Source: Streptomyces griseus (GTDB taxonomy: Bacteria > Actinomycetota > Actinomycetes > Nanopelagicales > Nanopelagicaceae). Taken from it: a DNA stretch of 64,000 nt. The stretch is taken from NCBI GenBank assembly GCA_945884695.1, contig CAMCYO010000002.1, positions 115,669 to 179,668 on the forward strand. Direction: 5' to 3'. The number at the start of each line of letters is the position of its first letter. Within the stretch, counting starts at the first letter, position 1. The position numbers and the translations under genes were made by a program. The notes beneath the pieces are model-generated. The model saw only the letters and a program-made list of their open reading frames with translations, was not told the origin of the DNA and searched no databases. This document shows positions 9,619 through 18,461 of this stretch, piece after piece.

Positions 9619-10668
9619 TTAGCTACCTATTTTGTTAGCGTTGAGAAAATCATCAGGCCTACCAACATCTATCCAATGCTCATGAATCGGATAGGCCAAA
9701 ACTCTTTGCCCCGTTTGTTGAATTCGCTCAAAAAATATAGGCATGTCACATGGTTGCGCTTTGGCTAATAAGCCGAGGGTAGAAGGATCAATAATATATA
9801 CGCCAGCATTAATATGTGAACGGGTTATAGGTTTTTCTTCATACCCAATTATTTCAAGCCCATCGATTTGGACTACCCCAAAAGGGTTTTGCCATTCGTG
9901 CAATCGAACCGCCATTGTTGCTTTTGCTTCGTTTTGGTGATGGAAATCCAGTAGTTCTCCGTAGTTAATGTCTGTCAGTACATCACCATTAGTCACGATA
10001 AAAGGAGTGCTCGGAGGTGCTGGAAATAGACTTAACGCACCAGCCGTTCCAAGTGGTGCATCTTCGCGAAGGTATTGGATTTCAACTCCCAATTTCGTTC
10101 CATCACCAAAGTGGTCTTCAATCATTGAGCCCAAATGATAAATTGCCAAAACAAATCGGGTAAATCCTTGGCTCTTAGCTCGGTCGATTATGTGCTCTAA
10201 AATGGGTTTTCCTGCCACCTGCAGTAATGGCTTGGGACAATTCTCAGTCTGTGGCATTAAACGGGCTCCCCTACCCCCGCACATAATTACTATCATATTT
10301 TCGCGATTAGGAAATACGTTAATTTCATCCCATAGGTGTAATCCAATTACTCGCTGACTTTGATCAACTATTGGGATTTGCTGAATCTTGTTTGCAGCCA
10401 TTATCTGTAACACCATAGCTCGTCCCATTTGTGGAGGAACAACGAATGGTTCGCGGCGCAGAATTGTAGAAATAGGAGTTGCTAAATCTAAGCCTCTCAA
10501 TAACCCTCTTCGGATATCTCCATCAGAGATTGTGCCCTCTAATACACCGGACTTATTTGTGACAATTACGATTTTGACCGAAACCTCATTTAGATTCTCG
10601 ATTGCTTGGCTTATTGTTGCATCAATAGGAAGTATCGCTCGCTTCCAAGAATCTTTTGATTCACTCAT
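9619..10668 (-). CDS. ptmE: CBS-domain nucleotidyltransferase (PtmE-like glucosamine-1-P guanylyltransferase)
   Basis: Tandem CBS N-terminus followed by MCGGRGARLMPQTENCPKPLLQVAGKPI nucleotidyltransferase signature. Confidence 0.8.
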   Translation of the reverse strand: MSESKDSWKRAILPIDATISQAIENLNEVSVKIVIVTNKSGVLEGTISDGDIRRGLLRGLDLATPISTILRREPFVVPPQMGRAMVLQIMAANKIQQIPIVDQSQRVIGLHLWDEINVFPNRENMIVIMCGGRGARLMPQTENCPKPLLQVAGKPILEHIIDRAKSQGFTRFVLAIYHLGSMIEDHFGDGTKLGVEIQYLREDAPLGTAGALSLFPAPPSTPFIVTNGDVLTDINYGELLDFHHQNEAKATMAVRLHEWQNPFGVVQIDGLEIIGYEEKPITRSHINAGVYIIDPSTLGLLAKAQPCDMPIFFERIQQTGQRVLAYPIHEHWIDVGRPDDFLNANKIGS

Positions 10669-10695
10669 ATCGTGACAATCTTAAACATCCTTAAA

Positions 10696-11850
10696 TTATA
10701 AGTCATAAAATGCCTTCTTGGTGATTCCTTGCAGAGGGGTCTCTTTAAGAATTCTGACAATCTCTCTACTTGCTCCACCTTCTCCGTAAGGGTTAATCGT
10801 CTCTAAGAGTGTCTCTTGAAAGTTTGATGAATAGAGCTTTTCTAAAGCCTCATTAATTGCTAGTCGATTGGGCTCACAATTAATAACACTGCTTGCTAGT
10901 TCTCTTCCAGTTTGGCGGTCACCAATGTTAATTGTTCCCTTTTTGAACGAAGGCACCTCGGTAAGTCCACTAGATGAATTACCAACTACGCCGTCGACTT
11001 GAGCCACGCATGATAAGTATCTTAGTTGACCAAGGGATTCAAATAAATAAGCGTTGGAATTGGCGTTGACGAATCCTTCTATCAGTCTAAGAATTGAATG
11101 ACCCCCAGTATCTGCATTAGGGGCTGTGAAAATAAGAGTTGTGCTCGTCAAATCTTTAAGCGCCAACAGGAGTTGTTCCATTTGCAACTCAGCTTTCGTT
11201 TCATCAAGCGTGGCAGGATGAAAGGTGATGAGCAAACTCCTTGGACCAAATTCTAAATTCAGCGATCTTTCAAGTTCTTTTCGAGCGAGAAGTTTAACTT
11301 GTTTTATCGCATCAACTCCCAACCCCCCAACGAGAAACACTTTTTTGGGATCTTCACCAAGTTGTAAAACACGATTTCTGTAACTTTTAGTCGCTACAAA
11401 ATGCAAATGTGACATCTTGGTGATTGAGTGCCTCATTGCGTCATCGAATGCTCCAATAGTCACTTCGCCACCATGAATATGGGCGACTGGAATTTTTGCT
11501 ACCAAAGCAGCGGCAACTGCAGAAAATATTTCGAATCGATCTCCCAAAACGAGCACCAAATCAGGATTCAATTCATTTAGTGCTTTTGCAAAACTAATCA
11601 ATCCTTGACCCATTGATTCGGCAATTGAATAACCATCGTCGACATTACTTAATATGTCTACTTTATAGTCAATTTTGAAACCGTCAGATTCAATTTCTTT
11701 AAAAGTGTGGCCAAATGTTGGTGATAGATGCATCCCCGTTGCGATGATCTGAAGCGTTAAGACCGGGTCATTTTTTATGCCCTGCATAACAAAATGAAGC
11801 AAGCCATAATCGGCTCGACTACCTGTGATTACGCAGATTTTTAGAGTCAT
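10696..11850 (-). CDS. legG: NDP-sugar hydrolysing 2-epimerase (LegG/NeuC family)
   Basis: ITGSRADYGLL; HIHGGEVTIGAFDDAMRHSITKMSHLHF; VGNSSSGLTEVPSF. Confidence 0.9.
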   Translation of the reverse strand: MTLKICVITGSRADYGLLHFVMQGIKNDPVLTLQIIATGMHLSPTFGHTFKEIESDGFKIDYKVDILSNVDDGYSIAESMGQGLISFAKALNELNPDLVLVLGDRFEIFSAVAAALVAKIPVAHIHGGEVTIGAFDDAMRHSITKMSHLHFVATKSYRNRVLQLGEDPKKVFLVGGLGVDAIKQVKLLARKELERSLNLEFGPRSLLITFHPATLDETKAELQMEQLLLALKDLTSTTLIFTAPNADTGGHSILRLIEGFVNANSNAYLFESLGQLRYLSCVAQVDGVVGNSSSGLTEVPSFKKGTINIGDRQTGRELASSVINCEPNRLAINEALEKLYSSNFQETLLETINPYGEGGASREIVRILKETPLQGITKKAFYDL

Positions 11851-12848
11851 AATTCAATGAATTCATCAGTGGAATAATCACGCTTTGCTGCCTTACCGAT
11901 TACTTCGTCCCACTGCATTGCCGAGATGCCGTTGTTTGGCCGTTTAGCGGTGATATTTTCAGAACTAAAAATTTCGCCTTTTGAAATACTTTGGCGGGCC
12001 ACGATCGATTTGCGTGCAATCACTATATTTTCAACCTCACTTGGCATTAAACGTTTAACGCCATCTCCAAGGGCTTGTTCAATATTGCGAATGGCGTTGA
12101 CCATAGCTTTCAATTCTGTGGGCTCGAGACTTGCTTTATGGTCGGGACCAGGCATGTTCCGATCAAGAGTGAAGTGTTTCTCGATCACTGTTGCACCTAG
12201 TGCCACAGCAGCAATAGGAATCTCAATACCCAACGTGTGGTCTGAATAACCTATTTCCACGTTGAGCGCACTTTTGATGCTTTGCATTGCGCTCAAATTT
12301 ACATCTGACATCGGAGCTGGATAAGCAGTCGTGCAATGCAGGACGGTGACCTTGCTGCGCGGAGTTCCAGAGTTTTCCAGCACACTGATTGCAGATTCAA
12401 TTTCATCCATTGTTGACATACCAGTTGAAAGAATTACACGTTTTCCCAAGCCGCCGATATGCCTTAAAAAGGACATGTTTGTGATTTCACCTGATGGAAT
12501 CTTAAATAACTCCTGACCGAGCCGATTTAACAAATCCACACTTTCAATATCGAATCCAGTAGATAAGAATCCAACGGCGCGTGACTGGCAGTAAGCAATA
12601 AGCTGAACATGCATCTCTTCTGTTAGCTCTAATTTTTGAAGCATTGCATGTTGTGACTCAGCTTTTCCCGTTTCTGATTTTTGGTATTCAGCCTTATGCG
12701 CAAAATGAGTTGCAAGCCGGTCGGCATTGAACGTTTGGAACTTTACTAAGTCGGCACCTGATTCAGCAGCTATATCTACTAATTTCTTTGCCAAACTGAT
12801 ATCACCATTATGATTGACTCCAGCTTCAGCAATAATTAGGGTTTTCAT
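11847..12848 (-). CDS. legI: N,N'-diacetyllegionaminate synthase (NeuB/LegI family)
   Basis: IAEAGVNHNGDISLAKKL; GYSDHTLGIE; EKHFTLDRNMPGPDHKASLEP; C-terminal SAF-like region. Confidence 0.92.
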   Translation of the reverse strand: MKTLIIAEAGVNHNGDISLAKKLVDIAAESGADLVKFQTFNADRLATHFAHKAEYQKSETGKAESQHAMLQKLELTEEMHVQLIAYCQSRAVGFLSTGFDIESVDLLNRLGQELFKIPSGEITNMSFLRHIGGLGKRVILSTGMSTMDEIESAISVLENSGTPRSKVTVLHCTTAYPAPMSDVNLSAMQSIKSALNVEIGYSDHTLGIEIPIAAVALGATVIEKHFTLDRNMPGPDHKASLEPTELKAMVNAIRNIEQALGDGVKRLMPSEVENIVIARKSIVARQSISKGEIFSSENITAKRPNNGISAMQWDEVIGKAAKRDYSTDEFIEL

Positions 12849-12856
12849 GAAGTAAC

Positions 12857-13474
12857 TTAACCTAGGAACTTGGAATCGTCAGGTAAATTGTGACGCAGGG
12901 TTAATCCCATTCCCACCACTGCATTTTTACCAATTGAAATATCTTCTTTGATTAGACTCCCACTCCCAATAAAACTTCCAGCTCCTACTTTAGAATTCCC
13001 ATTGACAATAACTCCTGTAGAGATATGACAGTTATCTAATACTTTTGCATCATGTTCAATTACTGCACGCGTATTGATAATGCAATTACTCGCAATAGTT
13101 GCATTCGCGTTAACAATAGCTCCGTGCATAACTATTGTTCCTGCGCCAATTGTCGCGCTAGGAGAGATGTATGCCCTCGGTGAAATAATTGTCGGCAATT
13201 TAAATCCAATTTCTACAGCCCTCTCATAAAGACGAATGCGATTTTTAGGCGAATTGATTTGCCCAAGACTTACAATCGCGAATTGACACTGACTAAGCAG
13301 ATTAGGCAAGTCGTCGTCTGAGGCAAGTACTTGATATTTGCCTCGGCTCGTCCCGACTTCGTCAGGGAGTCCAACTAACCCTGCAATATTAAATTTTCCT
13401 TCCTGCTCGATCACGTCAATGCATGCTTGCGCGTGACCGCCGGCGCCTAGAAGAATCAAGTTTGGTTTCTTCAT
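12857..13474 (-). CDS. legH: NeuD/PglD/LegH-type sugar O/N-acyltransferase
   Basis: LLGAGGHAQACIDVI; left-handed beta-helix hexapeptides; internal Met start gives a 4-nt overlap with legC. Confidence 0.82.
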   Translation of the reverse strand: MKKPNLILLGAGGHAQACIDVIEQEGKFNIAGLVGLPDEVGTSRGKYQVLASDDDLPNLLSQCQFAIVSLGQINSPKNRIRLYERAVEIGFKLPTIISPRAYISPSATIGAGTIVMHGAIVNANATIASNCIINTRAVIEHDAKVLDNCHISTGVIVNGNSKVGAGSFIGSGSLIKEDISIGKNAVVGMGLTLRHNLPDDSKFLG

Positions 13475-14658
13475 TGCGAACCACTCAAAACTAGCTCTGG
13501 ACTGCTCGGAATGTTTATTAATCGTGTTGCCAGCGATTGCGCCGTTGGCAAATCCATGTTCGGGCAATCCTTAAAAGGTGTTAATTCATTTAATAGCACC
13601 CACGAAGGACGAGTCATATAGTTGGCGGCATTCGTCTCCTCAAGAATTAAGTCTCTTTGATCAGACTGGTTTTCGTCCAATAATATAGTTTGCAACCAGT
13701 AGTTGCTTTTACTATTGGTAGGTTCTTCAAAAAGAGCTACCTTGGATATTTTGGAAAACGATTGCTTGTAGCGACTAAATAGTTCTCTTTTAGCTGCAAG
13801 TTTTTTAGGTAGTTGTTCTAACTGGGCACACCCTAATGCAGCATTGATATTAGGCATGCGGTAGTTATAACCAACTTCGTCATGGCGAAACTCCCATGGG
13901 TGAGGCAATTTTGCGGTTGTCGTTAAGTGCTTAGCGCGACGTGCAAGATTTTCATCGTTAGTAAGGATTGCACCCCCTCCTCCTGTAGTGATTGTTTTAT
14001 TTCCATTGAAACTTAGGGCACCTAATAAGCCAAATGTGCCTGTGTGTTTCCCCTTGTAATAACTCCCGAGCGACTCGGCTGCATCCTCAACCATGACTAT
14101 ATTGAAATCTTGTGCAATCGACATTAGGCCCTCTAAATCTGAAGGGTGGCCGAAAGTATGCATTGGAACAAGTGCCCGAATCACCCGTCCAGTGTTTTTA
14201 TTGAAGCATTGACCCGAGCGCTGTTCAGATATTGAATTTAGATAATCTCGCAGTTTTTTTCCGTCAATCCCTAGCGTACTTTCTTCGCTGTCAATAAAAT
14301 GCGGAATTGCATCGCAGTACGTCACGGCATTAGCAGTTGCAACGAAAGTAAGAGCAGGGATCAAAACCTCATCGTTGGCTTGTACTCCAGCCAACTTGAG
14401 AGCAATGTGTAGTGCTGCCGTTCCATTAATCACCGAAATGGCAAATTTCGCTCCTGTGAAATTGGCTAAATCGATTTCAAAACGATCTACATATTTTCCT
14501 ACAGATGACACGTAAGTTGAATCAAGACACTCTTTTAAGTAGAGCCACTCATTGCCATTGAAGCTGGGTTCGTGTAAGACCGCCGGAGCCGGACCAATTG
14601 CTGCTCTGATCCCTTCAATAATGTCTTGGGCAAGAGTGGAAGTATTTGTCTTCATCAC
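13471..14658 (-). CDS. legC: LegC family aminotransferase
   Basis: LHEPSFNGNEWLYLKECLDSTYVSSVGKYVDRFE; VEDAAESLGSYYKG; SFNGNKTITTGGGGAI PLP-Lys motif. Confidence 0.9.
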   Translation of the reverse strand: MMKTNTSTLAQDIIEGIRAAIGPAPAVLHEPSFNGNEWLYLKECLDSTYVSSVGKYVDRFEIDLANFTGAKFAISVINGTAALHIALKLAGVQANDEVLIPALTFVATANAVTYCDAIPHFIDSEESTLGIDGKKLRDYLNSISEQRSGQCFNKNTGRVIRALVPMHTFGHPSDLEGLMSIAQDFNIVMVEDAAESLGSYYKGKHTGTFGLLGALSFNGNKTITTGGGGAILTNDENLARRAKHLTTTAKLPHPWEFRHDEVGYNYRMPNINAALGCAQLEQLPKKLAAKRELFSRYKQSFSKISKVALFEEPTNSKSNYWLQTILLDENQSDQRDLILEETNAANYMTRPSWVLLNELTPFKDCPNMDLPTAQSLATRLINIPSSPELVLSGSQ

Positions 14659-15653
14659 AAGTTGTAAATCCCTGACTTATATCCACTTAGGTTTTCAGGT
14701 TGGCTAAACCATGCAATTGTCTCCTCTAAACCGCTCTTGAGGCCATCGCGCCCAGCAAATCTTGGTTTCCAGTTAAGAATTTCTTTTGCTTTGGAATTAT
14801 CTGCCCATAAGCGCTCAACCTCTGAGTTTGCTGGCCTTAGACGGTCTCCATCTTGAGCAATGCTAATTGTCACACCCATGATTTCGGCAATCAATTCGGC
14901 GGTTTCCTTTATTGAAATCTCAAAGTTACTGCCTAAGTTAATTACTTCGCCTAAACCATTCTTACTATTCAATGTCGCAACGAAACCATCAACAGTGTCT
15001 TTTACGTAATTAAAATCTCGAGTAGGCGAAATAGCACCTAATTTAATTTCTTTTTGCCCGTTTGCAATTTGAGTAATGATGGTTGGAATCACCGCCCTGG
15101 CCGACTGACGAGGTCCGTAAGTGTTGAAAGGTCGCAAAATTACTACGGGTAGATCAAATGATGAATAGAAAGAAAATGCTAATTGGTCGGCTGCAATTTT
15201 GGTTGCTGAATAAGGTGACTGTCCTTGAAGTGGATGATCTTCAGTGATTGGAACAAATTGCGCAGTGCCATAAACTTCGCTAGTTGAAGTATGAATGACC
15301 CTTTTTACTCCAAGCTCCCTGGCCGCCTGTAAGACATTGAGAGTTCCTTTTATATTGGTCTCGACGTAAGTGTCGGGTGAGTGATATGAAAATGGAATTG
15401 CAATGAGTGCAGCGAGGTGGATGACCACCTCGCAACCCTTCATGGCTTCTCTAACGCCATGTGGGTCTCTAATGTCGCCAGAGAATACTTCGAATTTCCC
15501 TTTCACCTCCGGGGAACAGCGATCTAACCAACCCCAAGAGTTAAATGAGTTGTAATAAACAAAGGCGCGAACGCTATGGCCTTGCCGTACTAATTCTTCA
15601 GTTAGATGCGAGCCAATAAAACCATCAGCACCGGTTATTAGGATAGACGCCAT
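14655..15653 (-). CDS. legB: NAD-dependent 4,6-dehydratase LegB
   Basis: ITGADGFIGSHL; SPYSATKIAADQL; RPFNTYGPRQSARAVIPT; 4-nt overlap with legC; AAAGGAG Shine-Dalgarno. Confidence 0.88.
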   Translation of the reverse strand: MASILITGADGFIGSHLTEELVRQGHSVRAFVYYNSFNSWGWLDRCSPEVKGKFEVFSGDIRDPHGVREAMKGCEVVIHLAALIAIPFSYHSPDTYVETNIKGTLNVLQAARELGVKRVIHTSTSEVYGTAQFVPITEDHPLQGQSPYSATKIAADQLAFSFYSSFDLPVVILRPFNTYGPRQSARAVIPTIITQIANGQKEIKLGAISPTRDFNYVKDTVDGFVATLNSKNGLGEVINLGSNFEISIKETAELIAEIMGVTISIAQDGDRLRPANSEVERLWADNSKAKEILNWKPRFAGRDGLKSGLEETIAWFSQPENLSGYKSGIYNL

Positions 15654-15739
15654 GATTTGGCTCCTTTCACAGCGGCAACTTAAAGGTTTCTGCGGACTTC
15701 AACCCTAGAGTATCAATCAAATGCGCTCAACAAGACTCA

Positions 15740-16534
15740 CTATCCGTGAAAAACGTCCATAGATCCATGAGTAGTACGAAAAACCACTGGCCTACCTAGA
15801 AATAATCTGCTTTTCATTTGGAATCGCTTAATTTCGTTCTCATCAACCTTCACTGTAAATTGACCGGATCCACGAGGCTTCAATTTCATAGTGCCAAGTT
15901 TTGCAAATCTTCCATCATTTGTTTTCACTAAGGCTTTGAGGGTCTGAGTTTTGTTTGTTGGATTCGTGAAAAAGAATTCGTAGGTGGAAGGTCCTGTTAA
16001 ACGATGTTGGACGGTGTAAGCACGATTCAACAGTCCAGCTTTCCCAAGCATTTCTATGTGATTTGCCGATCGCGCGATGGAATCTAGATTTCCATGTACA
16101 TAACCTTTTAATCCAATATTAGAGAATTCAAAACCTGCATAGCCACGATCAGCCAGAAAACTCTTTTCAGAAGCCAGCCAAGGCACTGTCTGATTATGAA
16201 AAACTGCAAAAGTTTTTGCTCGTTCTGACGGGCCAGTCAATAGGTCTCGAAGTTTTACAGTTTGGCGTCCTACCCCTAACAATTCGATACGCTCTTCGCC
16301 TAATTTCTCTCCTGTCTCATCAAAAAACCAAAAATCTGAAGTGTCATTTTGCAAAACGGTGTTGTCGCCCTCAATTAATCCTCGGATGTTTAGGAGCTCA
16401 AACTCGGTTTTCCATTGTGCGTCATTGCGGATTAGAAACAGGTCACTAATTACAGCATCAGAACTTTTTGGTTCTGCAGTTATTCCATGCGGAACAAAAA
16501 GAAAGTATTTCAATCTTCTAAGGAAGTTCCTCAT
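15740..16534 (-). CDS. Uncharacterised protein, likely beta-rich
   Basis: Internal Met start MRNFLRRLKYF gives an ATGA overlap with the upstream gene; no family recognised. Confidence 0.6.
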   Translation of the reverse strand: MRNFLRRLKYFLFVPHGITAEPKSSDAVISDLFLIRNDAQWKTEFELLNIRGLIEGDNTVLQNDTSDFWFFDETGEKLGEERIELLGVGRQTVKLRDLLTGPSERAKTFAVFHNQTVPWLASEKSFLADRGYAGFEFSNIGLKGYVHGNLDSIARSANHIEMLGKAGLLNRAYTVQHRLTGPSTYEFFFTNPTNKTQTLKALVKTNDGRFAKLGTMKLKPRGSGQFTVKVDENEIKRFQMKSRLFLGRPVVFRTTHGSMDVFHG

Positions 16535-17316
16535 TCTTCGCCAGCTAAACTTGCCATCCAAGAAGACTTAATCTGCGACTGAACTTTTCGTCGATCCCCA
16601 AATAGCGCAAAACTTGCTGGTGGGTGCGTATGTTCTAAACTGAGCATCTTGCCACTTTTATGAATTCCAAATCCAAACGGGATACCCGCTAAATCTTTGC
16701 TTACAAAAAGTGGTAGATCGGTTGGTTTAAATTCATACTTGTCGAGTGGGATTAGAGTTAGAGAATTTGATTTGATAAATGTTGAATCGATAAGCTCTTT
16801 TGTGTAGCTGTTATAAATTTCAAGTGTGCTCGTCTCTACTAGCGGGTCTTTCCTCAAATTTAGAACTAAGAGGTAATTTATAACGTCACCAAACTGTATA
16901 AATGGGTGAAAAGTAAGCATGGATGCTTTGTTTGGAAGTGGATCAACTTCAGCTTGGTAGCTAACTTGCGCATGCTTATTCATTAATCCTGTTGTGGCAC
17001 GCCATGCGGGTACATCACCAACCCATGTTCGTTCCGAAGGAAGTGCTTCCAGAATCGCAGGTAATTGCACATTAGATGGATATACGAAAGCTAATCCGTT
17101 CTGCATTTGATTTTGCCCTACTTCGTCAGTCGTTAATCTGAAACCTTGGCCGTAATTAATGGTTTCGATGACCTTCGAATTCCATTGTCCATCGGCCGAC
17201 CAGATCAGGTGAAGGATTTTCGGGGTTTTGTCCCTGTTTTCCCAGTTATTGGGACCTTGGAAAGTTAAGTCAAGAAAACCATTAAAGTCCTGAATCTTCA
17301 GTAAAGGAAAGAACAT
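16531..17316 (-). CDS. Uncharacterised protein, likely beta-rich
   Basis: 261 aa; leaderless-type promoter TAATCT-N7-ATG; no family recognised. Confidence 0.6.
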   Translation of the reverse strand: MFFPLLKIQDFNGFLDLTFQGPNNWENRDKTPKILHLIWSADGQWNSKVIETINYGQGFRLTTDEVGQNQMQNGLAFVYPSNVQLPAILEALPSERTWVGDVPAWRATTGLMNKHAQVSYQAEVDPLPNKASMLTFHPFIQFGDVINYLLVLNLRKDPLVETSTLEIYNSYTKELIDSTFIKSNSLTLIPLDKYEFKPTDLPLFVSKDLAGIPFGFGIHKSGKMLSLEHTHPPASFALFGDRRKVQSQIKSSWMASLAGEE

Positions 17317-17323
17317 GACATAC

Positions 17324-17329
17324 AGATTA
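17324..17329 (-). promoter_or_regulatory. -10 box TAATCT, N7 before ATG
   Basis: Minus strand TAATCT-gtatgtc-ATG. Confidence 0.5.
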
Positions 17330-17368
17330 CCTTTACAGCCAAGCTTTTGGAAGTCTAGGAACCAATTC

Positions 17369-18232
17369 TTACTTGCGATCCCATATCTGGTTCTCAGTTA
17401 GATTGATATTTCCAATTTTGAACCTACGATTGAATCCAAGCCCAGATAGCACGCTGGTGACCGCCCGATCTTGCCCTGGATGCAATGTGTCGACTTCTAT
17501 GAGAATGGAATTAACTTTCCTGAGTGCATTCTTAGCACCTTTTAAAACTAGGAGTTCAAGTCCATCAACGTCAATTTTTACGTATTTTGCTTCATCTAAT
17601 TGGAAAAGCGAAATCAAGCTATCAATCGTTATTGAGAGTTGAGAACTTTCTATTGGCGCATTGAGAGGCTGGCCATCTTGACCGATATTTTTGCCCATTG
17701 AATTATGCGCACCACCCCAAGTGAAACCTTGCTGTGACATAAACATTGTTTGAACAGCGGCCGCATCAGATAAAGCTAACGGTATTACCGTCACCAATTT
17801 TGATACACGATTATTAACAATGTTACGAAGTAATATATCAAGGTTTAGAAGTGATGGTTCAATCGCATAAACTTTACAATTTCGAGCCAGCGCAGCATAA
17901 ATTGAGAATATTCCAACATTTGCTCCAACATCCATAAGAACAGATCCCTCAGGGAACTCCTCAATCCATAGGAGTGTTTCAGGTTCTTTTGAGGCGAAAG
18001 TTACGGCGCGATACTTCGTAAGCGCTGTCGGAGTTACGAAATTGAGGTTGACTCCTTTATGAAGGAGGGATGTGCTTTTACTCCAAATATGTTTTAGGAC
18101 TATATCCTGTATCAGCTGTCCCCGAAATGTTCTTGAAAAGAATAGAATTATGAAGACGATTATTTTCGAAGTTATCCCGATATAAATTCTGAGCAGTAAA
18201 GTAAGAAACCGCTTGATTGGATACTCATTCAT
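17369..18232 (-). CDS. FkbM family methyltransferase
   Basis: LMDVGANVGIFSIYAA SAM motif; VKIDVDGLELLVLKGAKNAL; TAACCT-N7-ATG upstream. Confidence 0.85.
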   Translation of the reverse strand: MNEYPIKRFLTLLLRIYIGITSKIIVFIILFFSRTFRGQLIQDIVLKHIWSKSTSLLHKGVNLNFVTPTALTKYRAVTFASKEPETLLWIEEFPEGSVLMDVGANVGIFSIYAALARNCKVYAIEPSLLNLDILLRNIVNNRVSKLVTVIPLALSDAAAVQTMFMSQQGFTWGGAHNSMGKNIGQDGQPLNAPIESSQLSITIDSLISLFQLDEAKYVKIDVDGLELLVLKGAKNALRKVNSILIEVDTLHPGQDRAVTSVLSGLGFNRRFKIGNINLTENQIWDRK

Positions 18233-18461
18233 ACTATGCAGGTTACAACACCATTCGGGCGAAACAGTTCAATTACCTCACCTCTCGATGCCCTCGAATC
18301 ATTGCGACGGTTTCTCCAGAACGGCAACCTATATGCAATCTCTCAATTTGCGTCGAAACCACTATTTTCCTAGTCATGCCCATCTAAAGAAATGCAATCT
18401 CCTTGGATTGCACCAAATTGATTCTCCATTAAAGATGCCAACACGTAAATATGGTATCTTG

